From positions 1-8,801 of the forward strand of contig JBLNEO010000218.1 of assembly GCA_050262775.1 (NCBI GenBank): DNA of 8,801 nucleotides. The letters are read 5' to 3'. Below, piece by piece: positions 1 to 6,143 of the stretch. The position numbers and the translations under genes are program-made. Below the pieces are notes generated by a model. It searched no databases and was not told the DNA's origin. It worked only from the letters and a program-made list of their open reading frames with translations. The stretch is from DATHTC01 sp050262775. GTDB lineage: Bacteria; Actinomycetota; Thermoleophilia; Gaiellales; Gaiellaceae. Position 1 is the first letter of the stretch. Each line of letters opens with the position of its first letter.

Positions 1-677
1 CCGGCCGTCGCCGTGATCGACCCGAAGGCGACGAGGTCGTCCATCGTGTACGGGTCGCGCGAGAACTTCCGGATCGTCAGGGTCGCGCCCCTGAGCGAGA
101 GCGGCGGGATGATCGCGTTGACGCGGCTCCCGTCCGGGAGGCGCGCGTCGACCATCGGCGAGGCCTCGTCGATCCGGCGCCCGACCTGCGAGACGATCTT
201 GTCGATGATGCGCAGCAGGTGCGCGTCGTCGAGGAACGTCACCGTCGTCCGCTCGAGCCTGCCCGAGCGCTCGACGAAGATCGACTCGGGGCCGTTGACC
301 ATGATCTCCGTCACCGTCTCGTCGGCGAGGAACGGCTCGAGCGGCCCGTAGCCGAGGATGTCGTCGGCGATCTCCCGGACGATCCGCTGGCGCTCCTCGC
401 GCGTGAGCGGGGTGCGGTCGAGGATCAGCTGCTCGGTGACGGCGTGGACGACGCGGTCGCTGAGCTCCTGCGCGGAGGCCGTCTTCGTGAAGATCTCCGG
501 TCCCAGCTTCGCGATGCACGCGTGGTGGATCCGCGTCTTGAGCTCGGCGTAGGGATCCGACGGCGCCGCCTCGACGCGGACGGGCGTCGTGACCTGCCCG
601 GCGCGGGTCGGCTCCTGCGTGGCGGTCGCCGACCCGTTGCCGTTGGGATTCGTCTTGAGGCGGTCGTGGAGACCCAT
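1..677 (-). CDS. cpaF: CpaF/TadA-type secretion ATPase, N-terminal part (cut by window start)
   Basis: This would be the hexameric ATPase that powers Flp/Tad pilus assembly at the cytoplasmic face of the membrane. I translated 225 codons from the ATG at 677 and found no stop before the window edge. Residues 1-40 are a variable leader. From about residue 43 the all-helical N-terminal region typical of CpaF begins, followed by the conserved stretch around ILGYGPLEPFLAD and TEIMVNGP, then DARLPDGSRVNAIIPPLSLRG and LTIRKF. These are hallmarks of the PilT/VirB11-like family. The Walker A and B boxes of the C-terminal catalytic domain should lie just beyond the window and cannot be checked. The start lies 8 bp after the cpaE stop, with an AGGCGG-like ribosome site inside that junction, so the two are probably translationally coupled. 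Assignment is firm; the symbol follows the Caulobacter naming. Confidence 0.95.
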   Translation of the reverse strand, partial: MGLHDRLKTNPNGNGSATATQEPTRAGQVTTPVRVEAAPSDPYAELKTRIHHACIAKLGPEIFTKTASAQELSDRVVHAVTEQLILDRTPLTREERQRIVREIADDILGYGPLEPFLADETVTEIMVNGPESIFVERSGRLERTTVTFLDDAHLLRIIDKIVSQVGRRIDEASPMVDARLPDGSRVNAIIPPLSLRGATLTIRKFSRDPYTMDDLVAFGSITATA

Positions 678-685
678 GGCGCCGC

Positions 686-1882
686 CTACGCCTTCCCGAG
701 CGCCAGCATCCGCCGGCGCTCCTTGGTCTTCGCCGCCGAGCCGGCCGCGAGCGTCTTCGACATCTCGCGGATGGCCTTGCCGAAGTCGCTGCGCGGCTCC
801 GACAGGACGAGCGGGTTGCCGCGGTTGACCGAGAGCGGCACGGCGCCGTCCGCCGGGATCTCGAAGGAGACGCGGCGCTCGAGCGCTCCCTCGACCTCCT
901 TCGGCTTCATCCCGACCTTCGTGTGCGTCCGGCGGAGCACCACCTGGACGCGCTCGGGCGGGAACGACAGCAGCTCGAGCGTCTGGAGCGCGAGCCGGAC
1001 GTTCTTCAGCGTCGGCACGTCGAGCGCGCACAGGAGCAGGAGCTCGTCGGTGCGGTCGAGCGTCGCGAGCATCGGCCCGTGGAAGAACGGCGAGGTGTCG
1101 ACGACGATCAGGTCGTACGCCTCCCGCGCGACCTCGAGCAGCTTCGCGAGCTTGGCCTCGGTCACGAGCTCGGCGTCCTCCGGGCGCAGCGGCGCGGGGA
1201 GGATGTCGAGTCCGCACGCGTGCCGGGTGATGTAGCCGGCGAGCTTGTCCTGGTCGAGCTCGCCCGGTGCCGTGACGAAGTCGTGGATCGTCTTGTCCGG
1301 CTCGATCCCGAGCATGATCGCGGCGTCGCCGAACTGGAGGTCCAGGTCGAGCAGGAGCGCGCGCTTGGCGTCGTGCTTCGCGAGCGAGGCGGCGAGGTTC
1401 GTCGCCGTGACGGTCTTGCCCGTTCCGCCCTTCGGCGAGAACACGGTGACGATCCGCCCGCGGCGGCCGCTCGCGGCGGCGCGCCGCCCCGAGTGGCTGA
1501 CCTTCCGCACCGCGAACACGACGTTCTCGGGCAGCTGCGGGAGCAGCAGGACGTCGGCGACGTCGGCCTCGAGCGCGGCCTCGAGCAGCGCCGACGACTC
1601 GAGCGACGCGACGAGGATGATCGGCGCCCGCGTGTACTCGCGGATCGCCGCCAGCTCGAGCGTCGGCAGCGACTCGCCGCGCGTCCCGTGGAGGACGACG
1701 TTCAGGTGCCCGCCGGCGAGCGCGCCGGCGCCGTCGCGGACCTGCTCGGAGAAGCCGACGAGCTCCACTTCGGGGTGTCCGTCGAGCGACGCGCGGAGGC
1801 CGTCGAGGCCCTCGCACGAGCCGGTCACGAACACGCGAACACGGTCGCGGCCGTCCGTCTCTTCGAAGAAATGGTCGGTCAT
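686..1882 (-). CDS. cpaE: CpaE/TadZ-like pilus-localisation ATPase (MinD/ParA fold)
   Basis: A 398-residue protein that in Tad systems places the pilus machine in the cell. Residues 14-128 look like the atypical receiver domain of CpaE/TadZ: the strand that normally ends in the phosphorylated Asp ends in VVLHG (His65), so phosphotransfer is unlikely. Residues 142-380 are a MinD/ParA-type ATPase with the deviant Walker A KGGTGKT at 151-157 (signature Lys151 and Lys156), the switch segment LLLDLDLQFGD at 177-187 and the Walker B strand IVVDTSP at 259-265. The Walker A is a full consensus, unlike the degenerate GGVGAT form of some CpaE proteins, so ATP binding is likely. I chose the ATG at 1882 rather than an upstream in-frame ATG at 2059 because GGAGGAG sits 5-6 nt before it, and the longer version would run deep into cpaB. 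It lies 13 bp after cpaB and 8 bp before cpaF. Confidence 0.93.
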   Translation of the reverse strand: MTDHFFEETDGRDRVRVFVTGSCEGLDGLRASLDGHPEVELVGFSEQVRDGAGALAGGHLNVVLHGTRGESLPTLELAAIREYTRAPIILVASLESSALLEAALEADVADVLLLPQLPENVVFAVRKVSHSGRRAAASGRRGRIVTVFSPKGGTGKTVTATNLAASLAKHDAKRALLLDLDLQFGDAAIMLGIEPDKTIHDFVTAPGELDQDKLAGYITRHACGLDILPAPLRPEDAELVTEAKLAKLLEVAREAYDLIVVDTSPFFHGPMLATLDRTDELLLLCALDVPTLKNVRLALQTLELLSFPPERVQVVLRRTHTKVGMKPKEVEGALERRVSFEIPADGAVPLSVNRGNPLVLSEPRSDFGKAIREMSKTLAAGSAAKTKERRRMLALGKA

Positions 1883-1895
1883 CGAGGCTCCTCCA

Positions 1896-2660
1896 CTAGC
1901 AATATTCAGGGGCCGCGCCGGGACGCATCCCGTCGCACAACATGGTTCTGAGGGTCTCGAGCCGCTCCGGGCTGTCGGTCGAGTCGGAGACCGGCCTGAG
2001 CGCCAGGGTCCACCCCTTCGCGGTCTCCCGCGCGAACTCGAGCTTCTGCGACTGCGCATCCGTCACGGCGAGCTGGACGTTGACCTCGCCGTTGTTCGCG
2101 GCGAGCTTGGACGTCGAGGCATCGCTCGAGGGTCCTCGCAGCACGAGCACGTTGCGGAGGACGACGCGGCTGACGAAGTACTCGAGCTCGGAGCCCTCGC
2201 GCTTCACCGTGAACACGCCGACGAGGTCGACGTGGTCGCCGCGCTTCACCGTCCCGCTGAGCAGCGAGTTGGCGTCGGAGTCGACCTGCACCGCGCGGAG
2301 GTTCCCGCGGAGCTCGGCGCGGACGCCGGCGGCCTCGACGGGCTTGAACCGGTTGACGCTGACCTGCTCTCCCTCGTAGACCGTCTCGGTCGCGACGAGG
2401 TCCTCGACCTGCGAGGGCTGCGAGATCGCGCCGGGGACGACGCTGCGCCGGGCGACCTTCTCCGAGCGGAGGAGGTTGTCGGCGAGGACGTCCGAGCCCG
2501 GCGTGCCCGCCGGGATCTCCTTCGCCGCCACGTAGACGGTGACGCTCGCCTCGTCCTGCTGCACGGTCCGCTTGTAGTTGGCGACGTAGAAGCTCGTGAG
2601 CAGGGCAGCGAGCGCCGCCAGACCGACGGCGAGAACGATATTTCTGAGGCGATACGTCAT
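1896..2660 (-). CDS. cpaB: CpaB/RcpC-like Flp pilus assembly protein with SAF domain
   Basis: A 254-residue membrane-anchored extracytoplasmic protein. Residues 1-6 are short and basic and 7-27 form a single membrane segment. Residues about 40-106 match an SAF domain (VTVYVAAKEIPAGT, then LLRSEKV and VYEGEQVSVNRF). Residues about 117-224 match the RcpC/CpaB core, with the characteristic RAVQVDSDANSLLSGTVKRG stretch followed by DHVDLVGVF. In Gram-negative Tad systems CpaB pairs with the outer-membrane secretin; no secretin follows here, so its role in this cell is probably within the wall. The only two cysteines, Cys242 and the C-terminal residue Cys254, lie in the tail and could form a disulfide. 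The ATG at 2660 is preceded only by a weak AAAGAG or a distant AAAGGA. It follows the tadG-like stop by 29 bp. Confidence 0.92.
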   Translation of the reverse strand: MTYRLRNIVLAVGLAALAALLTSFYVANYKRTVQQDEASVTVYVAAKEIPAGTPGSDVLADNLLRSEKVARRSVVPGAISQPSQVEDLVATETVYEGEQVSVNRFKPVEAAGVRAELRGNLRAVQVDSDANSLLSGTVKRGDHVDLVGVFTVKREGSELEYFVSRVVLRNVLVLRGPSSDASTSKLAANNGEVNVQLAVTDAQSQKLEFARETAKGWTLALRPVSDSTDSPERLETLRTMLCDGMRPGAAPEYC

Positions 2661-2689
2661 GGTCTCTTTCGGGTTCCTTTTGTCGGTGG

Positions 2690-3622
2690 CTATTCGACGA
2701 GCTGGACGACGCCAACGCCCGGGCTGTAGCTCGACCCGGAGCTCCCCTGAACCCCTTGCCAGATCGTGTGGGTGAAGTAGCCGAACAGCTTCTCGTTCGT
2801 GCCGCTGAGGTCCATGCCGGTCAGGTGGAAGGCGACCCATCCGACGATGTGGTACTTCGCGCCGCTCCCCGAACCCGTGAGCTTGTCGTAGATCGGGAAG
2901 AGGAGCTCGTCGCCCTCGTTCATCTTCGCTTGGAGGATGTCGCCGACGTTCGACGAGCTGAACGGGTTCCCCGTGCGCGCCGGGTAGTTCGAGTTCGCCG
3001 GCATGTACTTGTCGAACCCGTAGCGGATCCAGTCGCCGAGCGTGCTCGTGCCCGGGTTGGTGTCGCTCCCGTCGAGGTTGATGAAGCCGAACGAGCCGGC
3101 GCCGTCGGGCTCGGTCTTGCCGCCGCCGCCGGTCTTGAGGTGGTAGTACTCGAGCTCGGTCTCGGTGCCGAAGCAGCCGGGGGCGCACTTCAGCATCGGG
3201 TGGTCGATGTTGACCACGATCGGCGCGACGTAGAGCGCCGACGACGGCGGGCCGACGCGGGCGCTCGCCACGGCCCGGACCTGCACCGAGTCGATCCCGA
3301 AGAGCTTCGAGAAGAAGCCGGGGGCCGGCCGCTGGACGGTGACGCGGATCGTCGACGAGTCGGGGAACTGGACGGCGCTCTCCGCGAGGCCGCCCTCGTT
3401 CTTGTTGGCGTAGTCGAGCGCCAGCGACCGCGCCGTGCCGGAGCTTTCCGGGAGCGCCTGGGCGCCCGCGAGTGCCGCAGCGTCCGCAGTGATCTGCGCG
3501 TGCCGGTCGGCGCGGTACCACGAGCCGACGTCGAGCACGATCGCCGACATTCCGAGAAGGACGGTGAGAAAGGCGACGGACATCACCATCGCCTGGCCGC
3601 GCTCGTTTGCGAGCCTGGTCAT
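2690..3622 (-). CDS. TadG-like Flp pilus-assembly protein (N-terminal Tad helix, unrecognised C-terminal domain)
   Basis: A 310-residue protein. The N-terminus (MTRLANERGQAMVM) followed by a hydrophobic helix at about 10-32 and ADRHAQITADAAALAGAQAL at 38-57 is the signature of the putative Flp pilus-assembly TadE/G-like family. Residues 88-123 (TIRVTVQRPAPGFFSKLFGI, then VQVRAVASARVG) are the usual TadG-type beta segment. From about 130 to the end is a globular region I do not recognise as a named domain, rich in Gly, Ser and aromatics (SFGFINLDGS at 177-186, YHIVGWVAFHLTG at 257-269). Its only cysteines are Cys146 and Cys150. It is expected outside the membrane as a minor pilin or tip/assembly component. 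Its ATG overlaps the tadE stop as ATGA, and GGAG lies about 10 nt upstream, so I preferred this to an upstream in-frame ATG at 3736 that lies inside tadE. Confidence 0.85.
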   Translation of the reverse strand: MTRLANERGQAMVMSVAFLTVLLGMSAIVLDVGSWYRADRHAQITADAAALAGAQALPESSGTARSLALDYANKNEGGLAESAVQFPDSSTIRVTVQRPAPGFFSKLFGIDSVQVRAVASARVGPPSSALYVAPIVVNIDHPMLKCAPGCFGTETELEYYHLKTGGGGKTEPDGAGSFGFINLDGSDTNPGTSTLGDWIRYGFDKYMPANSNYPARTGNPFSSSNVGDILQAKMNEGDELLFPIYDKLTGSGSGAKYHIVGWVAFHLTGMDLSGTNEKLFGYFTHTIWQGVQGSSGSSYSPGVGVVQLVE

Positions 3623-4017
3623 TCGACACGCTCCGTTGCGGTGCTCGTCATGTCGCCGCTCTTCACGACACGTCCGAGCACATCGATGTTGAATCCGAAG
3701 ACCGCGCGCACCGTGACGTCGGAGCCGGGATCCCACGTGCTCGTGACGCTGACGTTGCTCGTCCTGAACGAGCTCCCGAGATCCGACCCTGCCGTGACGA
3801 CCGCGTTCTTCACGTAGCTGTCGCGGTCGGCGCGCATGCGCGAGACCGCCGCCTTGCGCGCGCCCTCGCGAACCGCGTCCGTGAGGGTGATGTACTGCTT
3901 GAAGACGATCCCGAACTGGACGATCGCGAGCAGGATCAGCATGAGCGCCGGGAGGACGAGCGCGAACTCGACCAGCGACTGGCCACGCTGCTGCCTGAGT
4001 GAGACTCGACGTGCCAT
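3619..4017 (-). CDS. tadE: TadE-like pseudopilin
   Basis: A 132-residue minor pilin of the Tad system. Residues 11-36 give the classic TadE start: RGQSLVEFALVLPALM followed by a continuous hydrophobic helix to about residue 40, then the QYITLTDAVREGARKAA segment. TadE proteins are normally processed by the dedicated prepilin peptidase and act in pilus assembly; here the processing site would sit just before the QSLVEF motif (after Gly12). The rest (60-132) is a short beta-rich domain without cysteines. The ribosome site before the ATG is poor, with the nearest AGG about 15 nt upstream, and the gene follows a strong hairpin, so expression is probably well below that of the pilin. The last codon overlaps the next gene by 4 bp (ATGA). 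Confidence 0.9.
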   Translation of the reverse strand: MARRVSLRQQRGQSLVEFALVLPALMLILLAIVQFGIVFKQYITLTDAVREGARKAAVSRMRADRDSYVKNAVVTAGSDLGSSFRTSNVSVTSTWDPGSDVTVRAVFGFNIDVLGRVVKSGDMTSTATERVE

Positions 4018-4050
4018 TTCGGTGTGCGGCTGCCTTTCGGACGGAGAAAT

Positions 4051-4093
4051 CGGCCGGCGGAGACTCCCTGCGGATCGAAGGCCCCGCCGGCCG
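4051..4093 (-). promoter_or_regulatory. Intercistronic stem-loop between the pilin gene and tadE
   Basis: A perfect 10-bp inverted repeat (CGGCCGGCGG at 4051-4060 and CCGCCGGCCG at 4084-4093) with a 23-nt loop, lying wholly in the 88-bp gap between flp and tadE. All ten pairs are G:C, so the RNA hairpin should be very stable. There is no U-tract after it on the minus strand (the following bases are ATTTCTCCG), so it is not a classical intrinsic terminator. Protection of the pilin mRNA 3' end, or partial attenuation before tadE, is the likeliest role and would give the excess of major pilin that such an operon needs. Confidence 0.6.
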
Positions 4094-4105
4094 GTGTGGA
4101 TCGAA

Positions 4106-4291
4106 CTACGTGATCGCGCCTGCGACGCGGTTCAGCACGTTGGCGATGTTCCCGGACAGGAGCACCAGCGCGGCAATGATCGCCGCCGTGATGACGGCGA
4201 GAATGACGCCGTACTCGGCCATCGTCTGCCCCTCCTCGCGGCGGAGCGACGTCGGCGCGAAGGAGTGAACCCAAGCGGACAGCTTCAGCAT
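4106..4291 (-). CDS. flp: Flp-family major prepilin
   Basis: A 61-residue type IVb prepilin, the structural subunit of the Flp/Tad pilus. Residues 1-21 are a positively charged leader ending in RREEG. The predicted cleavage by a TadV/CpaA-type peptidase is between Gly21 and Gln22, giving a mature 40-residue subunit that starts QTMAEYG. Glu at +5 and Tyr at +6 of the mature chain are the conserved Flp pair. The helix from 27 to 47 is strongly hydrophobic and anchors and packs the pilin. I chose the ATG at 4291, not the in-frame GTG at 4300, because that GTG is itself part of the Shine-Dalgarno sequence. Being first in the operon with the best ribosome site in the window fits a highly made subunit. 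Confidence 0.93.
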   Translation of the reverse strand: MLKLSAWVHSFAPTSLRREEGQTMAEYGVILAVITAAIIAALVLLSGNIANVLNRVAGAIT

Positions 4292-4297
4292 GCGTTT

Positions 4298-4307
4298 CAC
4301 CTCCTTT
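4298..4307 (-). promoter_or_regulatory. Very strong Shine-Dalgarno of the pilin gene
   Basis: On the minus strand the sequence AAAGGAGGTG, extending into GA/AA, is complementary to the 3' end of 16S rRNA over about 11 bases. It stands 6 nt before the ATG at 4291. This decides the start of the pilin gene and points to high translation. Confidence 0.85.
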
Positions 4308-4538
4308 CGGTCGACTCGGGGCCCGCCGGGCGGCGGCGTGCCGATGGATCGAAGGTGGGAGAGAAGGTCGTCTCGAATGCACTAGCGGCACAGAAGGCCA
4401 CGGGGAATCCCTCCCAAACTCGTCGGCGTGGCCGCGCCGCCAAATTGCCCGTACGGCGAGCATCATCGAAACGAAATCCGACACCGGATATCCCCCTTCC
4501 TGGTGATTCGCCGGGTGCTCCCTCCAATGGGGGAGGTC

Positions 4539-4550
4539 CGAGGGCCCTCG
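4539..4550. repeat. Perfect 12-bp palindrome, possible operator
   Basis: CGAGGGCCCTCG reads the same on both strands, and lies near the middle of the divergent region. A dimeric regulator could bind here and act on both directions. In DNA this rich in G and C a 12-bp palindrome can arise by chance, so a regulatory role is only a suggestion. Confidence 0.35.
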
Positions 4551-4580
4551 CGCGGCGATAACGCGGAGGACTCCGTGCGC

Positions 4581-4613
4581 GGCAGCGGATGTTCGACGGA
4601 TGTCATCCGCGCC
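4581..4613 (+). repeat. Bulged inverted repeat in the peptidase 5' leader
   Basis: The arms GGC-A-GCGGATG (4581-4591) and CATCCGCGCC (4604-4613) pair over 10 bp with one bulged A at 4584 and a 12-nt loop. The loop itself carries a second GGATG (4598-4602) that can pair with the same CATCC, so two mutually exclusive hairpins are possible. It ends 44 nt before the start codon of the plus-strand gene, and so could lie in its 5' leader or act as a protein-binding site. Confidence 0.4.
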
Positions 4614-4657
4614 GATCTCGCGGCCTCGGCGCTCGACGCAAACGGGAGCTCTGCGAG

Positions 4658-6139
4658 ATGTCAGATCGGAACACCCGCCGGATCGTCCGGCTCATCCTCT
4701 TCTCGCTCGCCGCCTGGGCGTTCACCGCCCTGCGCCGCGAGCAGTCGCGCCCCCGGCCCGCGGCGGCGGCGGACGCCGCGCTCCGGCCGGAGTCGCGGCA
4801 CCTCGACGTGCCGGGCTGGGCGTCCAGCCCGGCGCGGCCCGACCGGACGCGCCCCGTGCGCACGCGGCGCCGCCTCGCCGTGAACCTCGCCTTCGTGGCG
4901 CTCTTCTTCACGGGCGCCTCGTTCTCGGCGTTCGCGGGCGACAACGTCGCCGGCATGCTCGAGGGCGACGGCGGCGAGACGCTCGTGCTCGCCCAGGACG
5001 CGCCGGCGGCCGACGAGTCGACGGGCGTCCCGCAGGGATCCGCCGTCGTCGACGCCGACCCGGAGCCCGCGCCGGTGCCGGAGACGACCCCCGCGCCCGC
5101 GCCGGAGCCCGCGCCGGCGGAGGAGGCCACGGCCGAGGCCGCTCCGGCCGCCGCGCCCGCCGCGGAGGCACCTGCCCCCGAGGACGTCGCGCCCGCGACG
5201 GACGACGGCGAGGCCGACCTGCCGCCCGCGCCCACGCGCGAGGAGGCGGTGGCGCGCGTCTCGCAGCCGCGGCCGTCGGCCGCGCGCACGGCCACGGCGT
5301 TCCGCGCGGCTCCCGTCGCGACCCATGCGCCGAGCGTCGAGGTCGACCCCGAGGTCCACGAGGCGAACCTGTCCGCGACGGTGTGGCTCCACCGCGAGCT
5401 CCCGGACCCGACGCCGCCGTCGCTCCGGCTCGCGCCGCGCACGGCGTCGCGCCTGTCGGCGGCCGCGAAGGGCGCCGGCCTCGACTGGGCGTACCTCCTC
5501 GCGGTGATCCGCGCGGACGGTTCGAGCGCGACCGCCGTGCCGACGCGTCGCGCGACGCTGGCCGAGACGGCGCACCGCCTCGCCTCGCTGCGCTCCGACG
5601 CCTCGCGCTGGGACGCGGCGCTCGCGTACACGGGCCGGACCGCCGCCGCCGACCGGGCGATGGCGCTGGCGCGGTACTACCGGGCCGTCGGGCTCCAGAC
5701 GCTCGTCGACGGGCTCCTCGCACGGAAGGACGCGCTCGCGGAGAAGGTCCTGAACGACGAGCGCGTGCAGCTGTACGCGGGCGGTCGCGACGACGTGCAG
5801 GCCGGGCGCATCGACGTCCGCGTCCTCGCGCTCGTCGAGTACCTCGCCGAGTCGTACGGCCAGGTGACCGTGTCGAGCCTGATGTCCGGGCACCGCCTCT
5901 ACGCCCGCCCGGGCGTCGTCTCGATGCACATGTACGGCGAGGCGGTCGACGTCGCCGCGCTCGGCGGCACGCCGATCGCCGGCCACCAGGAGCCGGGCGG
6001 GCTCACGGAGCGCGCCGTGCGCGACATCCTGCTGCTCCCGGCGGAGATGCGTCCGCGCCAGGTCATCTCCCTGCTCGGGCTGGGCGGGCCGTCGTTCCCG
6101 CTCGCCGACCACGCCGACCACATCCACGTGGGGTTCTAG
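4658..6139 (+). CDS. Membrane-anchored or exported wall protein with C-terminal LAS-type zinc peptidase domain
   Basis: A 493-residue protein, probably a peptidoglycan hydrolase. There are two hydrophobic stretches, at 9-25 and 72-93; the second follows a run of arginines and ends ...FSAFAGD, like a late signal peptide or anchor. Residues 134-190 are a Pro/Ala/Glu-rich linker suited to crossing a thick wall. Residues about 260-350 are a helical domain resembling a lytic transglycosylase, but the usual catalytic Glu position in LLAVIRADGSS reads Asp287. Residues about 367-493 carry the LAS/M15-type zinc site: SGHR at 410-413, SMHMYGEAVD with His424 and Asp431 (HxxxxxxD), and DHADHIHVGF with His488 and His490 (HxH). 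So His424, Asp431 and His490 are the predicted zinc ligands. The ATG at 4658 has GGGAG 9 nt upstream; an in-frame ATG at 4589 has no ribosome site and adds an unlikely basic leader. The DUF192 gene follows by 4 nt. Exact substrate bond unknown. Confidence 0.8.
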   Translation: MSDRNTRRIVRLILFSLAAWAFTALRREQSRPRPAAAADAALRPESRHLDVPGWASSPARPDRTRPVRTRRRLAVNLAFVALFFTGASFSAFAGDNVAGMLEGDGGETLVLAQDAPAADESTGVPQGSAVVDADPEPAPVPETTPAPAPEPAPAEEATAEAAPAAAPAAEAPAPEDVAPATDDGEADLPPAPTREEAVARVSQPRPSAARTATAFRAAPVATHAPSVEVDPEVHEANLSATVWLHRELPDPTPPSLRLAPRTASRLSAAAKGAGLDWAYLLAVIRADGSSATAVPTRRATLAETAHRLASLRSDASRWDAALAYTGRTAAADRAMALARYYRAVGLQTLVDGLLARKDALAEKVLNDERVQLYAGGRDDVQAGRIDVRVLALVEYLAESYGQVTVSSLMSGHRLYARPGVVSMHMYGEAVDVAALGGTPIAGHQEPGGLTERAVRDILLLPAEMRPRQVISLLGLGGPSFPLADHADHIHVGF

Positions 6140-6143
6140 GCGG

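Larger units (their letters stand above)
4292..4657. other. Divergent intergenic region between the pilus operon and the wall-peptidase gene
   Basis: About 366 bp with no convincing gene. It is somewhat less GC-rich than its neighbours in parts (for example around 4440-4500), as expected of a promoter region. It must hold the start signals for flp on the minus strand and for the peptidase gene on the plus strand. I could not find a convincing sigma-70 -35/-10 pair on either strand, nor a sigma-54 GG/GC pair. It contains a perfect palindrome at 4539-4550, a bulged inverted repeat at 4581-4613, and a C/G-rich snapback at about 4321-4335 next to the pilin ribosome site. Short open frames through it show no recognisable protein features. 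Confidence 0.6.

Noticed and set aside
1883..2059. Longer start for cpaE within cpaB
   Set aside because: It would overlap cpaB by over 160 bp, while the ATG at 1882 has GGAGGAG directly upstream.
219..2729. Several long plus-strand frames opposite cpaE, cpaB and the tadG-like gene
   Set aside because: Composition (runs of Arg, Glu, Val or Ser) is typical of antisense frames in high-GC DNA; the minus strand holds clear families with ribosome sites.
3936..4484. 182-codon minus-strand frame across the pilin and the start of tadE
   Set aside because: It is out of frame with the pilin and tadE, both of which have strong motifs.
4297..4527. 76-codon minus-strand frame upstream of and overlapping the pilin start
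   Set aside because: No ribosome site and no recognisable features, and it overlaps the pilin Shine-Dalgarno; better explained as leader and promoter DNA.
4589..4657. Upstream ATG giving the wall peptidase 23 more residues
   Set aside because: No ribosome site, and the leader would place charged residues ahead of the first hydrophobic segment; the ATG at 4658 has GGGAG at good distance.
4301..4657. Possible cyclic-di-GMP or other known riboswitch in the divergent region
   Set aside because: I looked for the conserved cores of the class I cyclic-di-GMP aptamer on both strands and did not see them; only simple hairpins are visible.
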